A stretch of 8,201 bases of DNA from Pseudaeromonas sp041441555. Lineage in GTDB: Bacteria > Pseudomonadota > Gammaproteobacteria > Enterobacterales > Aeromonadaceae. The notes under the pieces are model-generated. The model was not told the DNA's origin, did not search any database, and saw only the letters and a program-made list of their open reading frames with translations. This document shows, in pieces, positions 6,686 through 8,201 of this stretch. The stretch lies in the NCBI GenBank assembly GCA_041441555.1, contig JASDSW010000091.1, positions 1-8,201 of the forward strand, given 5' to 3'. The translations under genes and the position numbers were made by a program. The stretch's first letter is position 1, and the number at the start of each line of letters is the position of its first letter.

Positions 6686-8113
6686 ATGAGTTTTTCCTCT
6701 CTCGGACTCTCCGAATCCTTGCTGCGTGCCGTTGCCGAGCAGGGCTATGAAACCCCATCCCCGATCCAACAACAGGCGATCCCTGCCGTCTTGGCTGGCC
6801 GCGATCTGATGGCTGCGGCCCAGACGGGTACCGGCAAGACCGCTGGTTTTACCCTGCCGATGCTGCAGATCCTGATGGGATCCGCCGATAAGCCGCGGAA
6901 AAAAGTCTCCCCCAACCGGGTTCGGGCCCTGGTCTTGACTCCGACCCGTGAACTGGCCGCACAAGTGGGCGAAAGCGTGGCGACCTACGGTAAACATCTG
7001 CCGTTGCGCCATACCGTGGTGTTCGGCGGGGTGGGGATCAACCCGCAGATGATGGCGCTGCGCAAAGGGGTTGATGTCCTGGTCGCCTGTCCGGGTCGTT
7101 TGCTGGATCTCTATTCCCAGAATGCCGTGCGCTTCGATGAGCTGGAGATCCTGGTGTTGGATGAAGCCGATCGCATGCTCGACATGGGCTTCATCCACGA
7201 CATTCGCCGCGTGTTGAAGCTGCTGCCGCAAAAGCGTCAGAACCTGTTGTTTTCCGCCACCTTCGCCGATGAAATTCGCGAGCTGGCCACCGGTCTGCTC
7301 AATAATCCGCTCTCCATTGAAGTCGCCCCCCGCAATAGCACCGCCGAGCGCATTGAGCAGCTGGTGCATCCGGTGGACAAGGCCAACAAACCGGCCCTGC
7401 TGGCGCACCTGGTCGTGAAGAACAGCTGGGAGCAGGTGCTGGTCTTCACCCGGACCAAGCATATTGCCAACCGGCTGGCCGAACGGCTGGAGCGCGAAGG
7501 GATCCAGGCCGCTGCCATCCATGGCAACAAGAGCCAGGGCGCCCGGACCAAGGCGTTGGCCGGATTCAAAAGCGGCGAGGTTCGTGTCCTGGTTGCGACG
7601 GATATCGCCGCTCGTGGTCTGGATATTGATAAGCTGCCGCAAGTGGTGAACTTCGAGTTGCCAAACGTTGCCGAGGATTATGTGCACCGCATCGGGCGGA
7701 CGGGGCGTGCCGGCTCGGCCGGCCATGCCATCTCGCTGGTCAGCGCCGATGAGGGCAAGCTGCTGCGTGGCATCGAGCGGCTGATCAAGCAAGAGTTGCC
7801 ACGGGAAATTGTCGCCGGGTTCGAACCCGATGCGCAGACCTTAAGGGCGATCGAGCAGGGCACGGGGCAACCGGTGCGCAAGGGACAGGAGCAGGATGGT
7901 CGGCCAGCCCGCGCCGGAAGTGGTCGCCCAGGGCAAGGGCAGGGGCGTCGTCCTGGCCAACCCGGCAATGGCACTGCACGTCGTGATGGTCAAGGGGCGG
8001 CCCCTGGCGGCCACCGAGGTGGCAAACCGACTGCTGATGGCAGTCGTCGTGCGCCGCAACGTGCCCCGGATCGCCACGCCAATCAGGCGGTCAAGCCTCA
8101 CGGCAACAAGTGA
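6686..8113 (+). CDS. rhlE: DEAD-box ATP-dependent RNA helicase RhlE
   Basis: A 475-residue cytoplasmic helicase that unwinds short RNA duplexes; E. coli RhlE acts in ribosome maturation and RNA decay. All core motifs are present: the Q motif (GYETPSPIQQQ, 20-30), Walker A AQTGTGKT (45-52), PTREL (86-90), DEAD (159-162), SAT (190-192), VFTRTK (253-258), TDIAARGLDID (305-315) and HRIGRTGR (334-341). The core closely follows E. coli RhlE, including MLDMGFIHDIRRVL and AAIHGNKSQGAR. Motif Ib reads CPGR (135-138) where the family normally has TPGR. Residues from about 392 to the end form a low-complexity tail rich in Gly, Arg, Pro and Gln (about 13 Arg and 4 Lys, few acidic residues), a typical disordered RNA-binding extension. 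The ATG is preceded by AGTAGG with a 5-base spacer, and its N-terminus aligns with the E. coli start. It is divergent from the ATPase gene, and no T-run terminator follows within the window. Confidence 0.96.
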   Translation: MSFSSLGLSESLLRAVAEQGYETPSPIQQQAIPAVLAGRDLMAAAQTGTGKTAGFTLPMLQILMGSADKPRKKVSPNRVRALVLTPTRELAAQVGESVATYGKHLPLRHTVVFGGVGINPQMMALRKGVDVLVACPGRLLDLYSQNAVRFDELEILVLDEADRMLDMGFIHDIRRVLKLLPQKRQNLLFSATFADEIRELATGLLNNPLSIEVAPRNSTAERIEQLVHPVDKANKPALLAHLVVKNSWEQVLVFTRTKHIANRLAERLEREGIQAAAIHGNKSQGARTKALAGFKSGEVRVLVATDIAARGLDIDKLPQVVNFELPNVAEDYVHRIGRTGRAGSAGHAISLVSADEGKLLRGIERLIKQELPREIVAGFEPDAQTLRAIEQGTGQPVRKGQEQDGRPARAGSGRPGQGQGRRPGQPGNGTARRDGQGAAPGGHRGGKPTADGSRRAPQRAPDRHANQAVKPHGNK

Positions 8114-8159
8114 TCGGAGCCATTCATGAAAAAGCCCGTCTTAGGACTAATGCCGATCA
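8111..8159. repeat. Inverted repeat spanning the rhlE stop codon
   Basis: TGATCGG (8111-8117, beginning with the rhlE stop codon) is the perfect reverse complement of CCGATCA (8153-8159). A third related copy, ACCGATC, lies at 8176-8181 plus its flanking bases and could compete for the first arm. The arms enclose the possible small reading frame at 8126. No T-run follows, so this is not a canonical terminator. Confidence 0.4.
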
Positions 8160-8164
8160 GTTAA
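8126..8164 (+). CDS. Possible 12-residue peptide frame downstream of rhlE
   Basis: ATG at 8126 opens a 12-codon frame, MKKPVLGLMPIS, ending in TAA (8162-8164). It begins 12 bases past the rhlE stop and is preceded by GGAG (8115-8118) at a good spacing of about 7 bases. Several codons (TTA, GGA, CTA) are unlike those of its GC-rich neighbours. It could be a leader peptide for a gene beyond the window, the remnant of a longer gene, or chance. The frame is too short to judge by composition, and I know no homologue. Confidence 0.25.
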   Translation: MKKPVLGLMPIS

Positions 8165-8183
8165 GGATCCATTGACCGATCCT
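8164..8183. repeat. Short inverted repeat near the right end
   Basis: AGGATC (8164-8169) and GATCCT (8178-8183) are perfect reverse complements around an 8-base spacer containing TTGACC. On the plus strand TTGACC (8172-8177), then 16 bases, then AAAAAT (8194-8199) makes a weak sigma70-like pair, so the repeat could overlap the promoter of a gene beyond the window. No T-run follows on either strand, which argues against an intrinsic terminator. Confidence 0.3.
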
Positions 8184-8201
8184 CAGGCTGTGTAAAAATC
8201 C

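Noticed and set aside
6560..7792. A 410-codon open frame on the minus strand opposite rhlE
   Set aside because: It lies wholly antisense to a textbook DEAD-box helicase, is rich in Gln, His and Gly as expected of the mirror of GC-rich codons, and shows no family motif.

Overview
The window looks like ordinary, high-GC chromosomal DNA from a gammaproteobacterium. The ExoI and RhlE proteins follow the Escherichia coli family members closely from end to end. My best guess is the Aeromonadales (an Aeromonas-like genome), but that rests on recalled protein resemblance and not on a search. I see no integrase, insertion sequence, CRISPR array, tRNA, rRNA, prophage or toxin-antitoxin signature, and nothing I would call a new multi-gene system.

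Layout, left to right. Four minus-strand genes fill positions 108-6212: sbcB (exonuclease I), a 66-residue protein of unknown function, a FAD/NAD(P)-binding flavoprotein of the HI0933/YhiN type, and a large P2-type cation-transporting ATPase. A 473-base divergent intergenic region follows, and then plus-strand rhlE, a DEAD-box RNA helicase. The last ~90 bases carry a possible 12-codon peptide and overlapping inverted repeats ahead of whatever lies beyond the window.

Transcription units. A strong minus-strand intrinsic terminator closes sbcB (16-53). Another (1701-1728) separates the 66-residue gene from sbcB, so sbcB must have its own promoter. The ATPase and flavoprotein genes are 98 bases apart with no obvious terminator between them, so read-through is possible, although a plausible sigma70 promoter sits in that gap. 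The 66-residue gene has its own plausible promoter and a good ribosome binding site. rhlE has a long upstream region with two small GC-rich hairpins just before its ribosome binding site.

Functionally the genes are not an evident pathway: DNA repair (sbcB), ion transport (ATPase), RNA remodelling (rhlE), an uncharacterised flavoenzyme and an orphan small protein. The points most worth a second look are the small orphan gene, the non-SERCA-like ion-site residues of the ATPase, the structured leaders, and the small peptide and inverted repeats after rhlE.
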